Of a stretch of 7,592 bases of DNA, positions 6,092 to 7,592 are shown in pieces (the stretch's first letter is position 1; every line of letters begins with the position of its first letter). Position numbers and translations under genes: made by a program. Origin of the DNA: CAYVDH01 sp964450355 (GTDB taxonomy: Bacteria; Bacteroidota; Bacteroidia; NS11-12g; UBA955); assembly GCA_964450355.1 (NCBI GenBank), contig CAYVDH010000174.1, forward strand, positions 1 through 7,592, in the 5' to 3' direction. The notes beneath the pieces are model-generated. The model was not told the DNA's origin and ran no database searches. It saw only the letters and a program-made list of their open reading frames with translations.

Positions 6092-7592
6092 TTAAAGTGG
6101 GATATTAAATTTTATTTCTGTCCCCTCATTTACTTTTGTTATACATGTGAAATTACCCCCTATCTCTTCTATTCTTTCTCTCATGTTATTTAACCCATTC
6201 CCTTTTTTCACTTTCTCTTGGTCAAATCCTTTTCCATTGTCTTTAATGCTTATGTCCAAACAATTTTTTTCACTTATCATCTTGTAACTGATAGCAGTAC
6301 ATTCAGAGTATTTTATTGCATTATTTATTACCTCCTGTGTAACTCTTATGATGTTTATTATCATGGCAGGTTTGATGGTGTAATTCTCTCCTTGATGGTA
6401 AAACTCTGTTTTGATGTTATTTACTTTTGTGTACTTATCAATGATATTGATTAATTTGTCATTTAACTCTTCAACATCTATTTTTTTGTTTTGAATTGCC
6501 CATATTGTCTCCCTCATTTGCGACATTGCAAAACGACTAGATTCACTGATTTTTTCCAAATCTGTTTTCGACTTTTCATCTTGTATTTTCAATACCTGTT
6601 GGTCAATAAATGAAGAGATATAAGTTAATTCAGCGCCAATATTATCATGCAAATCCCTAGATATCCTCAATCTTTCTTTTTGTAGATTCAACTCAGCTTC
6701 TTTGGCTATTCTTTGCCTTTTTAAATACACTTGCCTTAATACAAGCAATAGAATAAACAACAATGCCACTATGATGATGATCCAATTATTTCTTGTTGAC
6801 TTTGCATTTTCTAATTTTAACAATTCATTTTGAAAATTGGCCTCTTTGGCTTTTGATTCTAAATTAGTGATGATAGCTAATCGCTTTACATCCAATATAG
6901 AATCTTTGTATTTGTGGTAATCATTTAAATGGTCTAAAGCCAACTTGTGATTCCCTGTCTCGTTGTAATACAAATACAGTGTGTAATTCACATCTCTTAA
7001 TTTTTCATGATTGGCACTTTTCTTTGAATAATAATAAGCTGAATCTAAATAATATTTTGCTTTGATGTAGTCTTTTTTCAATAAAAATATATGCCCTAAA
7101 TTATTGATACAAGTCGCCAATTCATATGACTTATCAGAATATTTATCTATTTCATAAGCCAAATTGACATATTTATAAGAACTATCCAATTGCCTAATTT
7201 TTAAATAGGTGTTTCCTAAATTATTATATACTTGCGAGAAATCAAATGGCTCTTTAAATGGCAACTTGAAAATTTTGTAATAATAATGAATGGCGCTATC
7301 GTATTTGCCCCAATCATCGTAATTCATGGCTAACTGAACATATGAAGCAGCGATAAGTAATTCATTTTTAAATTGTTTAGCTTCTTCTATGGCTCTAAAC
7401 GAAATTTGAACTCCTGCAGAATAATTTGCTAAATCATGGTATATGTTCGACCATTTATTTAATATCCCTATATGATTGAATGTGTCATGTATTTCTCTTG
7501 TTAATTTTTCTGTTTTTTGTGTAATCATCATCGCTTTATCATACCTACTCTCACCTACATACTCCCAATATGATGTTGAAAAAATCCAGCCT
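6092..7592 (-). CDS. TPR sensor histidine kinase (HisKA_3 family), 5' truncated by window edge
   Basis: Second membrane sensor kinase. An ATG occurs at 7531, but the frame stays open to the right edge and reads YWEYVGESRYDKA just before it, which looks like part of another TPR. The gene therefore starts beyond the window. Counting from the ATG at 7531, TPR-like units lie near 24-54, 60-91, 99-129, 136-171 and 178-212. A coiled coil covers about 216-244 and a transmembrane helix 249-267. The HisKA_3 helix follows, with phospho-acceptor His295 in RISRDLHDNIGA. The HATPase_c domain has N-box Glu400, Asn403 and Asn404, DNGKGF at 431-436 and KGNGLNNMRER at 443-453. All catalytic boxes are present. 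As in the first kinase, the residue five after the His is Ala rather than Gln. It is followed by its regulator after 55 bp and was probably transcribed with it. The signal sensed is not apparent from the sequence. Confidence 0.93.
   Translation of the reverse strand, partial: GWIFSTSYWEYVGESRYDKAMMITQKTEKLTREIHDTFNHIGILNKWSNIYHDLANYSAGVQISFRAIEEAKQFKNELLIAASYVQLAMNYDDWGKYDSAIHYYYKIFKLPFKEPFDFSQVYNNLGNTYLKIRQLDSSYKYVNLAYEIDKYSDKSYELATCINNLGHIFLLKKDYIKAKYYLDSAYYYSKKSANHEKLRDVNYTLYLYYNETGNHKLALDHLNDYHKYKDSILDVKRLAIITNLESKAKEANFQNELLKLENAKSTRNNWIIIIVALLFILLLVLRQVYLKRQRIAKEAELNLQKERLRISRDLHDNIGAELTYISSFIDQQVLKIQDEKSKTDLEKISESSRFAMSQMRETIWAIQNKKIDVEELNDKLINIIDKYTKVNNIKTEFYHQGENYTIKPAMIINIIRVTQEVINNAIKYSECTAISYKMISEKNCLDISIKDNGKGFDQEKVKKGNGLNNMRERIEEIGGNFTCITKVNEGTEIKFNIPL

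Noticed and set aside
6218..6454. 78-residue plus-strand open frame
   Set aside because: It lies wholly antisense to the catalytic domain of the second kinase and has no recognisable features of its own.
7529..7531. ATG at 7531 as the start of the second kinase
   Set aside because: The frame continues without a stop to the right edge, with TPR-like residues, and starting here would give no signal peptide.

Overview
The window looks like a chromosomal segment from an AT-rich member of the phylum Bacteroidota. The reasons are: histidine kinases with N-terminal TPR sensor regions, which are abundant in that phylum; an LVIVD-repeat lipoprotein; Shine-Dalgarno-poor starts; and several matches to the Bacteroidota -7 promoter element TAnnTTTG upstream of genes. 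I cannot place it to genus. No RNA gene, CRISPR array, insertion sequence or phage gene is visible.

Layout, left to right. (1) Positions 1-2569, plus strand: the 3' part of a TPR histidine kinase, whose start lies outside the window, then its NarL/FixJ-type response regulator. The 107-bp gap between them holds a NarL-like 7-2-7 inverted repeat. (2) Positions 2570-2768: a 199-bp intergenic region with a weak terminator-like repeat, a 14-bp palindrome and a promoter. (3) Positions 2769-4715, plus strand: a likely two-gene operon of an LVIVD-repeat lipoprotein and a small exported, possibly beta-barrel protein that starts at TTG. It is closed by a good intrinsic terminator at 4740-4764. (4) Positions 4844-5374, plus strand: a DUF1761-like four-helix membrane protein. 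Its predicted promoter sits inside a perfect 12-bp inverted repeat. (5) Positions 5392-7592, minus strand: a second response regulator and, upstream of it, a second TPR histidine kinase that runs off the right edge. The convergent junction at 5375-5391 is covered by a 14-bp perfect inverted repeat that overlaps the 3' coding end of the second regulator.

How the parts may work together (inference). Two paralogous two-component systems converge on a small cell-envelope gene cluster. Each kinase would sense through a TPR region outside the cytoplasmic membrane and pass phosphate to the adjacent regulator. The two regulators share almost the same DNA-recognition helix, so they may read overlapping operators, possibly including the repeats in front of the first regulator, the lipoprotein operon and the DUF1761 gene. 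Nothing in the sequence proves that link. No clearly new system is evident; the noteworthy material is the regulatory architecture and two envelope proteins of unknown function.
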